A DNA stretch of 64,000 bases from Beroe forskalii (GCA_011033025.1 WFMF01000008.1:811001-875000); one strand, 5' to 3'. Positions 10,872-22,622 are shown, numbered from the stretch's first letter. Notes: a model not told the origin generated them from the letters alone. Program-made: numbers and translations.

Positions 10872-11460
10872 TTACTCAGCCGAGTGTATAGGAAACTGTG
10901 CGGGAGGGTTAAATGAGGAGATGCCCATTGCAGCAAAGTCTCGGGCGAATAAAGTATGGATTACACTTCCTTAACTGCACTGGCTTTCATTTCCTGTCAT
11001 TGGCCGTACGGCTATTGGAATAAAAGTAAAACCTTCAAAATCAAAAAATATTATACTATGCTATATCATGCTCGTTGAGGTCTCATACAGGTCCCTTGCA
11101 GGGAAATTTGCTTTCATTTTTCCAGATAAGATGAATAATAAATGCAAATAATGCAGTTAAGATCTAGTATTACGATCCACTGAACAATATCAATAAGTTT
11201 TTAATTTTTCCAACAAATCGGTGCAGTTGTGGTGATCCGTTAAAATTGTTGAAAATATCCACTGAAATCCTCGGCCTCGGCCTCGGCCTCGGTGCAAATT
11301 AGGGCACCGAGGACTCGGCCTCGGCCTCGGTCAAAATTTTAGATCGTCGTTTTCCTCGGCCTCGGCCTCGGTTGGAATTTCAGATTTTCGTTTTCCTCGG
11401 CCTCGGCCTCGGTCAGAAATCTTCCCCTCGGTCGATCCTTGTTATTATTGCATGGTATCC

Positions 11461-11558
11461 ATCTCTCTTCACAGCTCAGGAGAATTCAGGATGCATTGCA
11501 GGTTCTGATTCAGAACCTGCATTATGACTTTGCATTCTCCTAAGCAGTGAAGAGAGAT
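11461..11558. repeat. ~98-bp long hairpin next to the hAT-like element
   Basis: Outer arms ATCTCTCTTCAC (11461-11472) and GTGAAGAGAGAT (11547-11558) are perfect. AGGAGAA and TTCTCCT pair further in. The centre TGCAGGTTCTG / CAGAACCTGCA (11497-11521) pairs perfectly around a 3-nt loop. It could be a tiny foldback transposon or a transcribed hairpin; sequence alone does not decide. Confidence 0.6.
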
Positions 11559-12840
11559 TAAATTCGATTTATTCGAAAACCGAGCGCTGTTAGTTGGGTG
11601 TAACGCGCACACCCAAAATCAGGGATTTTACGTGTAATTTGCAATGATCTCGTAGCGGCTTGTCAAATCTATTTGCGTAGTGTAATTTTACAATAGATGG
11701 GTGCGAGCGTACACCAATGGTTTGGCGGTAAACTTTCGAGGAAAATTCTGGTAGAACTCTGCAATTATCGCCATTTCTCTTGCGTCTGCTTGAATTACGT
11801 CAATCTTTTCTTTGTAGGTATTTGACAGTCGGCATATAAACGTTATTTTCTGAAACTTAAATATTTAATTCATTAACTATATTTTCGTACTTAACTTAAA
11901 TACGAAAATTTTCTTACTTTCTTAGGATAAAAACGATAAAACATTAACAAAATTTATCAATTAAAAGTCGATCGACTAGTAAATCTTCAGATCATGAATT
12001 CCAATCTCATGTTCTATTTTGTCTATCCTCATCACACCTCACATGAAGACCATCCAAGAGCACAAAACCACTTAGCAGCACGTGGGTACATAATATTGCT
12101 AATATAAATATTCAGGTCCATCAATTTCAAAATATCATTTACAGATATCAAAAAAGTCGAAAAATTCGCTAACTTTGGATAAATTCAACAATTTTAGACC
12201 ATTTTCATTGCTCAATTAAATAATAAAATCGTGGTGTTCGGCTACGGCGTAGGCCTCCGGCAGTTGGGGGCCGGCCCCCAAACCCCCTGAGTGCGTAGAT
12301 CCTCGGTACCCAAGCTCCCATTCCAGCCACCCCCACGAGCCGCCCCTGATTCTGAAGTGTCACCACTGACCACTGACCAGGGGAACTGTGTATAAATTCT
12401 CCATGTATTATATTTACAGGTTTCGGAGTGCCGCCACAGGTAATGATAATTTTGTTCAAATTCACAAAAGCTAGAATCTGATGGAAAACAGCTCAGGTAT
12501 CCTGAGCTCAAGGAGTCAGACATTATGTCATTACATAGCTTCGTCGCCATGGCAACTCATATTACTTAACGCACTGCGTTTTATTCAAAACTATAATTAT
12601 ACTGTTATACCTAAATCATTAGTACACAGAATCAAACTCATAATAAAAAACAGCTCACATCATGATCTAGCCCTGGATTTAGTGATGTAACTATATGACC
12701 CACCCCTGACTACACGTGGAATCAGATCTAATCAAACTAGTAACTAGCCATTTCTGAGAAGAGAAGTTTAAACCTAATCGATGGCTGTGTAGTGTATTTC
12801 CTCTTGTATCATAGTTAGAAAGATAATATCGGGAATCAGC
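11559..12840. other. Non-coding spacer
   Basis: No coding exon recognised. 12230-12340 holds a GC-rich block with the short palindrome TGGGGGCCGGCCCCCA, perhaps a worn repeat. The rest is AT-rich single-copy-looking DNA. Confidence 0.5.
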
Positions 12841-12904
12841 AATCATGTCATTTCATTATATCAGGATGTTATTGCAGGAAGGATTAATGTCAGTATTCTG
12901 TAAT

Positions 12905-13835
12905 ATCACTCATTTCATTGCAGGATGTTGGATTGCATTTCGTTGCAGGGAAGGAGTAATATCACTCATTTCGTTGCAGGATGTTGGATTGCAGGAAGGA
13001 GTAATATCACTCATTTCGTTGCAGGATGTTGGATTGCAGGAAGGAGTAATATCACTCATTTCGTTGCAGGATGTTGGATTGCAGGAAGGAGTAATATCAC
13101 TCATTTCGTTGCAGGATGTTGGATTGCAGGAAGGAGTAATATCACTCATTTCGTTGCAGGATGTTGGATTGCAGGAAGGAGTAATATCAGTATTCTGTAA
13201 TATCACTCATTTCGTTGCAGGATGTTGGATTGCAGGAAGGAGTAATATCACTCATTTCGTTGCAGGATGTTGGATTGCAGGAAGGAGTAATATCACTCAT
13301 TTCGTTGCAGGATGTTGGATTGCAGGAAGGGAGTATAACTATTTCGTTCATGTTGGATTGCTGTAATATCACTCATTTCGTTGCAGGATGTTGGATTGCA
13401 GGAAGGAGTAATATCACTCATTTCGTTGCAGGATGTTGATTGCAGGAAGGAGTAATATCACTCATTTCGCTGTAGGATGTTGGATTGCAGGAAGGATTGC
13501 AGGAAGTCATACTCATTTCGTTGCAGGATGTTGATTGCAGGAAGGAGTAATATCACTCATTTCGTTGCAGGATGTTGGATTGCAGGAAGGAGTAATATCA
13601 CTCATTTCGTTGATTGCAGGATGTTGGATTGCAGGAAGGAAGGAGTAATATCACTCATTTCGTTGCAGGATGTTGGATTGCAGGAAGGAGTAATATCACT
13701 CATTTCGTTGCAGGATGTTGGATTGCAGGAAGGATTAATATCACCTAATATCTCATTTCGTTTGCAGGATGTTGATTGCAGGAAGGGAGTGGCAGGAATA
13801 TCACTCATTTCTTTGCAGGATGTTGATTGCAGCTC
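12905..13835. repeat. 45-bp minisatellite
   Basis: About twenty tandem units containing GGAAGGAGTAATATCACTC and TTGCAGGATGTTGGATTGCA. Exact 45-bp spacing is visible in the left half (GTTGCAGG at 12973 and 13018). Toward the right the units are increasingly truncated and rearranged. Because 45 is divisible by 3, open frames appear on both strands; they are periodic artefacts. Confidence 0.95.
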
Positions 13836-15135
13836 TAGCTGAAATAGAGCATTATAACGCGTTATTCCACACCAGTCAACTCATCGTTCTCTAGCTGAAA
13901 TAGAGCATTATAACGCGTTATTCCCTGTCGTTCTCTAGCTGAAATAGAGCATTATAACGCCTTATTCCACACCAGTTAAGTCAACTTATCGTCTCTAGCG
14001 TTATTCCACACCACTCAACTCATCGTTCTCAAGCTGAAATAGAGCATTATAACGCCTTATTCCACAACTAACTCATCGTTCTCTAGCTGAAATAGAGCAT
14101 TATAACGCGTTATTCCACACCAGTCAACTCATCGTTCTCTAGCTGAAATAGAGCATTATAACGTTATTTCCACACCAGTCAACTCATCTAGCTGAAATAG
14201 AGCATTATAACGCGTTATTCCACGTCACTCAACTCATCGTTCTCGCTGAAAAGAGCATTATAACGTTATTCCACACCAGTCAACCATCGCCTCTAGCTGA
14301 AATATATTATAACGCCTTATTCCACACCAGTCAACTCATCGTTCTCTTCTCTAGCTGAAATATATTATAACGCCTTATTCCACACCAGTCAACTCATCGT
14401 TCTCTAGCTGAAATAGAGCATTATAACGCGTTATTCCACACCAGTCAACTCATCGTTCTCTAGCTGAAATAGAGCATTATAACGCGTTATTCCACACCAG
14501 TCAACTCATCGTTCTCTAGCTGAAATAGAGCATTATAACGCGTTATTCCACACCATAACGTTCTCTAGCTGAAATAGAGCATTATAACGCGTTATTCCAC
14601 ACCAGTCAACTCATCGTTCTCTAGCTGAAATAGAGCATTATAACGCCTTATTCCACACCACTCAACTCGTCGTTCTCTAGCTGAAATATAGCATTATAAC
14701 GCCTTATTCCACACCAGTCAACTCATCGTTCTCTAGCTGAAATAGAGCATTATAACGCGTTATTCCCCCTCACTCAACTCATCGTTCTCTAGCTGAAATA
14801 GAGCATTATAACGCCTTATTCCACACCAGTCAACTCATCGTTCTCTAGCTGAAATAGAGCATTATAACGCCTTATTCCACACCAGTCAACTCATCGTTCT
14901 CTAGCTGAAATAGAGCATTATAACGCGTTATTCCACACCAGTCAACTCATCGTTCTCTAGCTGAAATAGAGCATTATAACGCGTTATTCCACACCAGTCA
15001 ACTCATCGTTCTCTAACTGAAATAGAGCATTATAACGCACGTTATTCCTAGAGCATTATAACGCCTTATTCCCAGTCAACTCATCGTTCTCTAGCTGAAA
15101 TAGAGCATTATAACGCGTTATTCAACGCCAGTAAA
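13836..15135. repeat. 56-bp minisatellite
   Basis: About 23 tandem units with TCTCTAGCTGAAATAGAGC, ATTATAACGCGTTATTCCAC and ACCAGTCAACTCATCGT; starts at 14401 and 14457 show the 56-bp period. Each unit has small palindromes (CTCTAGCTGAAATAGAG and AACGCGTT). Variants CGCGTT/CGCCTT alternate along the array. It follows the 45-bp array directly. Confidence 0.95.
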
Positions 15136-16105
15136 CGGCCATATTGTGTTATAATTAATAAATAAGACATATTAATATTTAGATATTTATGATGGATAAA
15201 GATTTAAGAACGGAGCAGGAATTTGAGTCTGAGTTACGCAATAGAAATCTAACCTGTAGTTTTGATATCTGTGACTGGAGTATCTGTATCTCCGTAAGGT
15301 GACTGGATCGCAGTTCCTCGAGTTCTGACTGACTGTCGTCGTAACTCGTCTGCAGGGAGGTTGCCGATTAAGTGGCGAAAATGGCGATTTTGGGTTTTAT
15401 AGAGGTTTTTTGGACCTCAAATCGCCATTTGAGCAGCAATCAAGCCCAAACTTGCAGAGAATACGTAATCCAACGCTATTTATCGAATAAAGTTGGTTTC
15501 ATTCAAAAATATTGATTGTTGCCCAAGTTAGGGGCCAAAATTGGCTTGCGCGACGTGCGTATGCCCATATATGGGCATGCGTTTTTCGGCCATAACTCAG
15601 CCATTTTTGAGATATCGACTTCAAATTGTTTATGGTAACTCATGAGACCATTATCTATCGATTACACACCTCAGATCCCGCCCAAGTTGCTTTTGAAAAA
15701 AATGCCCATTTTGTGCCCATATTTGGGCACGGCGCCACGGCGGCGCCAGTGGGTCTGGGGGTACCAAACCTGGCCAAAAAGTTGGCCCACGGGATATACC
15801 TTTTGGGTCAACCGTTACCTCAGAAACGTGTTTTCCCAAAAATTTGGCTTGAACCCCCCCCCCCCCCTTAAAGTAAAAAAACTTTACTTGAAAATTTGGT
15901 GAACATTCATTTCTCATTTTACAGTTTTATCAAAATAAACATTCAAATTTCGATTAAATTAACTACACGAACAATGTGCTGCATTGATGAAAACTTGGAT
16001 TCATATATGATCTACGTCGATCATAATATAGAATATAGATTAAAAAATTGTTTCTACCTAATTAAAATTCTACAAAATTTTGAGTGCTTAGTTGATGAGA
16101 GTCCT
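15136..16105. other. Non-coding spacer
   Basis: No gene recognised. 15540-15790 has GC-rich short repeats (GCCCATATATGGGC, GGCGCCACGGCGGCGCC), and 15848-15868 is a poly-C/poly-A run. Open frames here lack any family feature. Confidence 0.45.
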
Positions 16106-16135
16106 TTCTACATGTTTATAATGGTGCGGGGTAGT

Positions 16136-16618
16136 CTAGGGGTGGTGAGGTTTGCAGCCGGGGTAATCACAGGAGAAGATGGTGTAATCAACAGGCCACT
16201 TGGCCCCCGCGAAGGTGTTCCACTTGGTGTGATCGTTGGTCTCGCAGCCACTGTTGGGGTGGATGAAGACGTCCAGGATGCCCCTGTGCTGCAGCATCCA
16301 GGCAGAAGTCTCCTGTAGCTGCTCTGGAGGGATGAAGAAGGAGAACTCCCCTTGGAGGAAGGGACCACCAGGCTCCTTGTTCACAGGGAACACACACATT
16401 ATCCTCCCCAGCAGCTCAAACCTCTCCATGAACCGCTGCCTGAGGTCCATAGCCAGGGCTACCCTCTCCTCGTTGTGCCCCCAGAATATCACCCCCCAGC
16501 AGCTCAAACCTCTCCATGAACCTCATTGGCTGAGGTCCAGGAGCCCCCGGGCTGACAGCGGTGCTCATAGCGTTCCAATCATGGATGCCCCCACCCCGAG
16601 AATATCACGATGTCAATG
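16136..16618 (-). pseudogene. DOPA 4,5-dioxygenase-like exon, internally duplicated
   Basis: The minus-strand frame from about 16507 to the TAG at 16138-16136 reads like the small DOPA 4,5-dioxygenase family: VIFWGHNEERVALAMDLRQ, a glycine/phenylalanine-rich middle (PGGPFLQGEFSFFIPP) and HRGILDVFIHPNSGC followed by NDHT, the conserved C-terminal His region. Family members open the aromatic ring of catechols such as DOPA. An acceptor (TTTACTCCCTGCCTAG) lies at about 16634-16619 with an IDIVIF frame after it. Between it and the good frame sits a second, decayed copy of the same ~90-110 bases, sharing GTGATATTCT and TTCATGGAGAGGTTTGAGCT and containing a stop. So the exon carries a tandem partial duplication that breaks the frame: pseudogene, mutant allele or misassembly. 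No N-terminal exon found. Confidence 0.55.
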
Positions 16619-17058
16619 CTAGGCAGGGAGTAAACGTGAAGACGAGAGTTGGGGGCGAAGATAATTTGCCATCGTGAATTGATTCAACTAACGAGTTCCG
16701 AAATTGTTAAAACTATAAGAACAGAAAATAGAAATAAAATAGGTAAAAGAGGCCCCGGTTTGAAAAACAAGGCGATGAAAAGTGAAGCAAATGCAATAGT
16801 GACCCCAATATATTTGATGTTGGTATTCCAGAATCAAAGCACCAGGTAGCTCACATGACACCAGATCAGAAGCAAGATAAAAACCTACCAGCAAGGTCAA
16901 TGCTAGGCAGGGAGTAAACGTGAAGACGAACGTTAGATAAAAGATAGGGAGAAATCACTCAAAATCGAATATAATTTGCCATCGTGAATTGATTCAACTA
17001 ACGAGTTCCGAAATTGTTAAAACTATAAGAACAGAAAATAGAAATAAAATAGAAATAA
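16611..17058. repeat. Tandem duplication upstream of the dioxygenase-like exon
   Basis: TCAATGCTAGGCAGGGAG at 16612 returns at 16898, and ATAATTTGCCATCGTGAATT at 16659 returns at 16970 with about 90 further matching bases. Two copies of a ~290-310-bp segment, differing by small indels; each contains the intron-end sequence of the exon at 16618. Confidence 0.8.
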
Positions 17059-17482
17059 AATAGGTAAAAAGAAAAAATAGGCAAAAAGACAGAAAAAAAG
17101 ATTTATCTGAGTAAATTTTGCAAAAAGTGTGATTAAAATTTTCAAAAATGCTTCAACGGAGGGTCTCTATTTGATGTTGGTGGACTTTTCCTCAAAAGTA
17201 CCACGCAGGTCTCCACCCCCTCCCCCCCCCGAAATGAGATAAGAACAACAGAAAAAGCAATTAATGCAGAACAGCATGTTAGGAATTAAGAGAACGCCAG
17301 TTGGACTTTTCAGTTACCGCAATGTAACTTGATAAGTTGATAACATGTAGTGTGTGATGATAAGAATTCTATACACCCTTTTCCCAAGAAATGTGTTTTG
17401 CAGAAGCGCATCATTTGACGCAGGACTTGGAAACATCAGAGTCGTTGTCAAGCAGTTCAAACCATGCCCCTAGTGTGGTTAC

Positions 17483-20142
17483 CTGTACAGTAGTGAGTTG
17501 TCTCTGTAGTGACGTGATCTCGTTATCTTGCTTCTCAGTTTCCTCTTGCCTCATCTTGTCCTTCAGCCTGTTGTTTTCTACCTCAACAATCCTGAGCAAG
17601 ACAGTAGTTCTTCAATTTTAGAAGCCAAATTTATGTTTTCAACAATGATTTCCGATTCATTAATAACGTCCGTAAATTAATTTCATCCAGATTCATCAAT
17701 TAAGTCCATAAATTACCTTCAACCCGACTAACCCGAGTCGTCGCTGAGTCTGTCTGAGCTGGTCCTCCAGTTCGCGGGACTTGTCGTCCTCCAGTGTCGT
17801 CCCTGTGTCGTACGTTGTGGAGAGACGACGTGTCTCCCGCTGGATGTTCCGGTACGCCTTACGCAGCTTCTCTAACTCCTGCTCACTCTCCTCCTTTTCC
17901 TGTGATAGGTTAGGCTTTAGAGGTAGACATACTGCAGACATACTGCAGACAGTTTACACTATACACCCTTGAGGAATATTTTCATTGAATGCTTTCGAAA
18001 ATCATGTTATTATCGTCGTCAGCAGAGAGCATTTAAGAGATGAAATCACGTGAAGATAGTGGCACCCGATTCTGTTAATTTGGGCTTCTGATAACGTTTA
18101 AATTGTTATCTGTACATCTGTATGATAGCGTATGACTTCTTTCATATGACGAGTAATCATTATTCACTGAACATGGTTCAGCATAAAATCATAGTTAAAT
18201 CAGACTAGATTAATCAGGGTAGGTACCTACATAGTGCATGGGTAATGGGCACTGGTAATTGTATCACAAGACAAATGTATTTAAAAGAGACGCTGAAATT
18301 TAACTGAACAATAAACTCAGTACAACTCTACAATTTACACTCACACAAGTACTAGCTGCCACATCACAGGATTGAATGACCTTATTCTACTTCATTTTAA
18401 ATTAAATCTACTGATATTTGATCCCTTCACCACCCTGGAATTCCCCTGTCTTTAGAGCAACAGATGACCTGTTCAGTGTTTCATTGCATGTTATAGTATT
18501 TTGAAATAAGATAATACGTTAATCATTATAATACTTGAGTGCAGTTATAGACTCACAGCAAATGTCACAGGAAGACAACTTGAATTAATATAAGGCTTGA
18601 AGTTGAAGTCATGAATGAAATACTGTAATTGCACCCGAAACCCTAACCCAATGCCCCAAGACAAGAACATTATCCAATAAGCATATACAGGAACAATATG
18701 CTGACGTACCTGTGCTTGTAAGTCCTCCTACCTGAGTGACACTGAGCTTGTGCTTCTGTTCACGTTCCACCTTCAGCTCCAGCAGGTATAGCTCATGCTC
18801 CATTGAGTTTATCTTTATCTTTAGCTTGCTGACAGTCTGCTCTTCCTTCTTCAGCCGCTCATCTGTTTCTGTTTAGGGGGAAATTACTAAATACTGATGA
18901 TTAAATTTTTGGCAATATTTACTTATCATAACTAGAAATATTGCCTATAAACCATGGTTAGTAGGTAGGTACTAATCTTTGATCAAAAGATTAAAAGGAA
19001 ATTTCACTGATTAGATTTTAAAAATTCCACCTTGCTTCTCCTCTTTAATCTTGGCATGTTTCATCTCCATGTCAGCAAGTTTTCTTTTCAGACTAGCTAT
19101 CTTGTCGAGCATTTTCTTGTGATCCTCTTCTGATTGCTGGGTCTTGGCAAGTTGTGCATTTTGATCTTTCAGAGTCCTGGGCATATAATTCACCATGAAA
19201 AAAACTTTATTCAAATATTGGGTTTGTAACATTATTCTAATGATAGTCAGTTGCATACCTCATAATTTATGTTACAACCCAAGATCATGATCATTAAGCT
19301 GATGAAGTAACTAAGTCAGGCTTATAATCACAGCATACCTAATTTTAAGTATGTCATACCTTATTTCAATCTCTAAATTCTGATTTCTTATTTCAAGGTT
19401 ATGTATCCTGTCATCTTTTGCCAGGAGCTGTTTGTTCATTTCAAGCCTAAGGCTGATATTATCAATAGGTGATGTTACTGGCACAGTTTCTTGGGTCTTT
19501 TCTTCTGTGTTTGGTAATTTAATCTGCAAGATTATGATTATTGATACGGTGATTATTGATAGTATGTGAACTGCTGAATTCCTAAGTTTCCATAGGAAGC
19601 AAGAGTAGAGTATAATTATACCAGTTACCCAAAATTAAAATTATCCTCTATTCAGCAAGCAAAGCTGAATAAGTAACAACTAGGTAAAAGTCAGCTATGG
19701 TAATAAAAGTCAATGAAAAAACATATAAAAATCACTTGAATGAATCATGATAAAAAAGTTTGCTTTCAGTTTAGATGATATTTTCAATGAATCAGAAATC
19801 AAAAATGGAAATACTTACCCGACTAGGACGATTCTTTACATAGTCCACATCATTTGAGATTATTGACTGGGCTTTAGTGACACTGGCTTCATCTGAATTT
19901 GAGCTAGTGTTTCTTCTAGTTGGTGACCTCAGTAAATTTTCATCAGATTTCAAATAACCTGACCCATGTCTCTTCACTAACTTAGGAGATGCAGATTTTG
20001 TAGGGGAAGAAGGAATATTTGTATTGCTAGAGTTCTCTTTGCAAGCTTTCTCATGAATCTCTTTGTCATTGAAACAGAATTTGCACTTTGTAGCTCTCCA
20101 TAATTGAGGTGTGAACTGTGCACAAACAGTTCGTTGTGACAT
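17483..20142 (-). CDS. Coiled-coil protein with N-terminal KCxxCF motif (six exons, 3' end not found)
   Basis: Six minus-strand exons keep one reading frame (347 codons): 20142-19819 (with the ATG), 19523-19360, 19176-19031, 18862-18732, 17899-17733, 17591-17483. All have AG acceptors and GT donors, and each junction phase was checked. The N-terminus (QFTPQLWRATKCKFCF, then H) resembles the short Cys-containing motif at the start of M-RIP/outspread-type cytoskeletal proteins. A Ser-rich linker follows (SSPTKSASPK, RSPTRRNTSS). From exon 2 onward it is almost pure coiled coil (NLEIRNQNLEIEIR, SLKRKLADMEMKHAKIKEE, EQELEKLRKAYRNIQRE). Inference: a cytoskeletal scaffold or adaptor; no enzymatic domain. 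The frame after VQ at 17483 must continue in an exon I could not locate. Confidence 0.75.
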
Positions 20143-20224
20143 GCTTTCTGGAAAAATTATTAATATTAGAATAACATATTGTGTTTGGAAGTATGCACAA
20201 ATTATAAAGAATGACTTTTCCCCG

Positions 20225-20440
20225 AATCCCTATGTGGAGAGTATCAGGATCCAAATGAATTGTATCAAGATGAGTGGTGTGCAGGCATCATCAGTCCAAT
20301 ACCTTCCTCTGGTTTTGGGATGTTTAAATTGCCAGAGCTTTTTCCAAATGAATCATACCAAGATGCTTGGTGTGCAGGCATCATCAGTCCAATACCTTCC
20401 TCTGGTTTTAGAATGTTTAAATTGCCAGAGCTTTTTGGCT
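20225..20440 (+). repeat. Short tandem duplication (~83-bp unit)
   Basis: Two near-identical units (GTGTGCAGGCATCATCAGTC, CAATACCTTCCTCTGGTTTT) start at about 20258 and 20341. The plus frame stays open and reads WCAGIISPIPSSGF twice, but there is no family match or start, so I treat it as a repeat rather than an exon. Confidence 0.6.
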
Positions 20441-20665
20441 GTGTGGAGGAACACTGGTCACTTTTCTTAGGCAGACCTAAGGCAGACTTGCTTTATCAGA
20501 CCTTTGGAGAACCTTATCAGGGAAGGATGAGGTTGGAATGATGGTTAGGGTTGGAGTAAGTGTTAGGGTTATGGTGAGGGCAACAGATAGAGTTATGGTA
20601 AAGGTTAGTGTGAGTCCACCAAAGGTCCGCTGAAAAGAAAAGTCTGCATTCCTCCAGACTGCCAG
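20430..20665. repeat. Foldback with degenerate GGTTAGGGTT centre
   Basis: TTGGCTGTGTGGAGGAACAC at 20436 pairs imperfectly with the reverse complement of about 20610-20665 (TTGGCAGTCTGGAGGAATGC on the minus strand). Between the arms are loose GGTTAGGG-like words. Probably a small inverted-repeat element. Confidence 0.4.
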
Positions 20666-21390
20666 CTTCTTATGGGGTAGTCCCCCAGCAGTCACCCCCT
20701 GTTACCAGGGTATAGCAAGGCCAAGTGCAGTGACCACCAGCTGAATGACACTGAAAACTGTGTTGAAATTTTGTTGGGTAGGATTATAAATTATAATTTA
20801 CAATTTGGTCCATATTGAATATTGTTGCTCATGATTTGAAAAGGGGTACCAATAGTAAAACCCTAATACTAACACTATAGTACAGATGCCTAGTTTTTTA
20901 AACGAATTTTAAATGCCAATTTTATGCACTTCCCATAGTCTGATTTTCATGAAACTTCATAATATTGTGCACATTGATTACCTCAAGTGAATTGGCAAAA
21001 AGTTTATCAAAAGCTCATTAGATCCCAGTTTCATTAGCTGTTCTATTTTCACAACCTCATCCTATGCATCTCTTCTACTATCTTAACTGCACAAAGATAG
21101 CAATATTTATGAAAGAAAGAAAATTTATTTACACCTAACATAAGGTTTTAAAACCTCTTTTAAAGTATCTTGTTTGTGATACAAACTGTCTCATATCATG
21201 AAACGTTTTCAACTGGCTCCCCAAGATGTTTGGTATGATTGATCATTGCAGTGAAACACAGAAATCTCAATAATGAAATCATCAAGATAGTTATCAAGAT
21301 AGTTATCTTTATTAAGTCAAGCCAAAAAACAAGCATAATGAGACACCAAAATATTATAGCAATTATTAAGCAAAGTTTGGATTTGTTTAA
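20666..21390. other. Non-coding spacer
   Basis: AT-rich. A partial copy of the repeat at 21391-21563 lies at about 21235-21290 (GATTGATCATTGCAGTGAAA). Nothing coding. Confidence 0.5.
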
Positions 21391-21563
21391 AGTGATTGAT
21401 CATTGATGCAGTGAAACACAAATCTCAAAAATGATATCAAACCCACACACTATGAATACCACTAATCGACTGACAGTTTCGAAATTAAATATTTCTTCTT
21501 CAGGATCTCCACATAGTGTAACACAACATTCTCAAATTTGATTGTAATTAGTAGTGTTGTTAA
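21391..21563 (-). repeat. Dispersed ~175-bp repeat with hammerhead-like core, copy 1
   Basis: Shares almost its whole length with 24047-24224 (AGTGATTGATCATTGATGCA, TCAAACCCACACACTATG, ATTTCTTCTTCAGGATCTCC, ACATAGTG). The minus strand carries the hammerhead-like core described at 21448-21518. Part of it also occurs at 2832-2916 and 6842-6890. Confidence 0.75.
21448..21518 (-). ncRNA. Hammerhead-ribozyme-like motif
   Basis: Minus strand in order: CACTATG; GATC; CTGAAGA (core box 1, consensus CUGANGA); a stem GAAAT-ATTTA-ATTTC; GAAA (core box 2); AC-TGTCA-GT as a two-base-pair stem III; C as the cleavage-site base (predicted cut between 21468 and 21467); GAT; then CATAGTG. GATC/GATT and the perfect 7-bp CACTATG/CATAGTG would form a long stem I with an internal loop, as in type I hammerheads of retroelements. 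A flaw: one extra A separates CTGAAGA from stem II. Probably a decayed ribozyme. Confidence 0.4.
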
Positions 21564-22300
21564 TTTTGGATCTGTTTTTATAGATAACACATGTGTGCAG
21601 ATCACTCCATAGCTGACATTATGTGCACTGTGCTTTTGTCTGAATTTATATGGAAACTGAAAGTTGTCATACAAATAGTGAAAAGGAAACAGATGCATCC
21701 TTATCAAGCCCTGCATCAATCAATCACCAAAATACATCACACTATCATCCCCGATTAACATAATGTTACAGACTTGTGTGCGATTGGAATGATTGCTTTT
21801 AGCATTGACTGAGGGGGACCCCATAGTAAAACACTAAGAATGCAAAAATGGATTAAAATCAGATCTACTTCACACCGCTGGTTTACTGCCAGTTTCAAGA
21901 ATACATCATTGAAAATGATTATATTATTTCTCGTGCTCAGAAAACTCCATTTGGTGATAAGGACCTTCCTCAGTCAGTTAATCTAATATGTGTTGTGTTG
22001 TAAGTTTAATCAAACAATCTATTTACAAACATGTTATATGCTGATAATGGAACAGACACAATTAAAATTTTAATATCAGAGCATACATTTTAATCAGAGC
22101 ATAACCACTCATTTTGTCAGTTTGTCACCACTGTGGACTATTGTTGGTTGTCTTCCTGGTTCCCATGAAGATTGTACATGAAGTACTAAACATGAGTCAT
22201 AGGGATAGCACAGGGCACAGCAGATTTGTCAAACGTTGTCTGGCCATATTATTTCGGGGGACGCGCGCGCTTCGCGCGCGCGCCCACCGAAGGCGAAGGG
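21564..22300. other. Non-coding spacer
   Basis: No exon recognised. 22258-22295 is an almost pure CG-alternating palindrome (GCGCGCGCTTCGCGCGCGCG) leading into the GC-rich foldback. Confidence 0.5.
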
Positions 22301-22622
22301 GCCTTGCTAAACACGTATATCCCTGTGTGGGGAAGCGCGCGGCGCGTACACACACCTATGCGGGCTTAGGAAGAAGGGGCCAAACAACGTTTCGACGGAC
22401 GTTGCCCCGTCTATTTCTTCTGACTGGATGCAAAGTGACGTCCAAATGTGGAACGTTGCGCCGCGCGCGAGGGTAGGGTAACATCCTACGAACAACGTCT
22501 GACAACAGCAAATTGTTTTCTAAGCCCGCATAGGTGTCTGTACGCGCGCGGCGCGGCGCTTAACTTCCCACGGAGGAAGCGAGCCGCGCAACGGCAAACA
22601 GGGATATACGTGTTAAGCAAGC
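22301..22622. repeat. GC-rich foldback element (~320 bp)
   Basis: Left arm AACACGTATATCCCTGT and GTACACACACCTATGCGGGC (about 22309-22371) pair with the right arm (about 22519-22616). The arms differ in length, so the right one has a GC-rich insertion. Base composition is far above the AT-rich surroundings. No coding capacity; MITE-like. Confidence 0.6.

Larger units (their letters stand above)
5596..11441. mobile_element. hAT-like non-autonomous transposon, outer copy
   Basis: Ends are CAAGGATCGACCGAGG at 5596 and its reverse complement at 11441. Flanking octamers are TTATGTTT (5588-5595) and TTATTATT (11442-11449), matching at 6 of 8 bases, a plausible decayed 8-bp target-site duplication. 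Without the inserted inner copy the element is about 3.0 kb. Both ends are built of repeated CCTCGG/CCGAGG blocks (5605-5780; 11270-11430). No transposase frame exists. The 8-bp duplication and short CA-starting inverted ends suggest the hAT superfamily; that class assignment is inference. Confidence 0.65.

Noticed and set aside
12905-13835. Regular 45-bp repeats as a CRISPR array
   Set aside because: Units are directly tandem with no variable spacers, in a eukaryotic context.
16100-16370. Plus-strand and other minus-strand frames over the dioxygenase-like exon
   Set aside because: Shadows of the minus frame that carries the family motifs.
20530-20620. Interstitial telomere array
   Set aside because: Only scattered GGTTAGGG-like words, no regular hexamer period.
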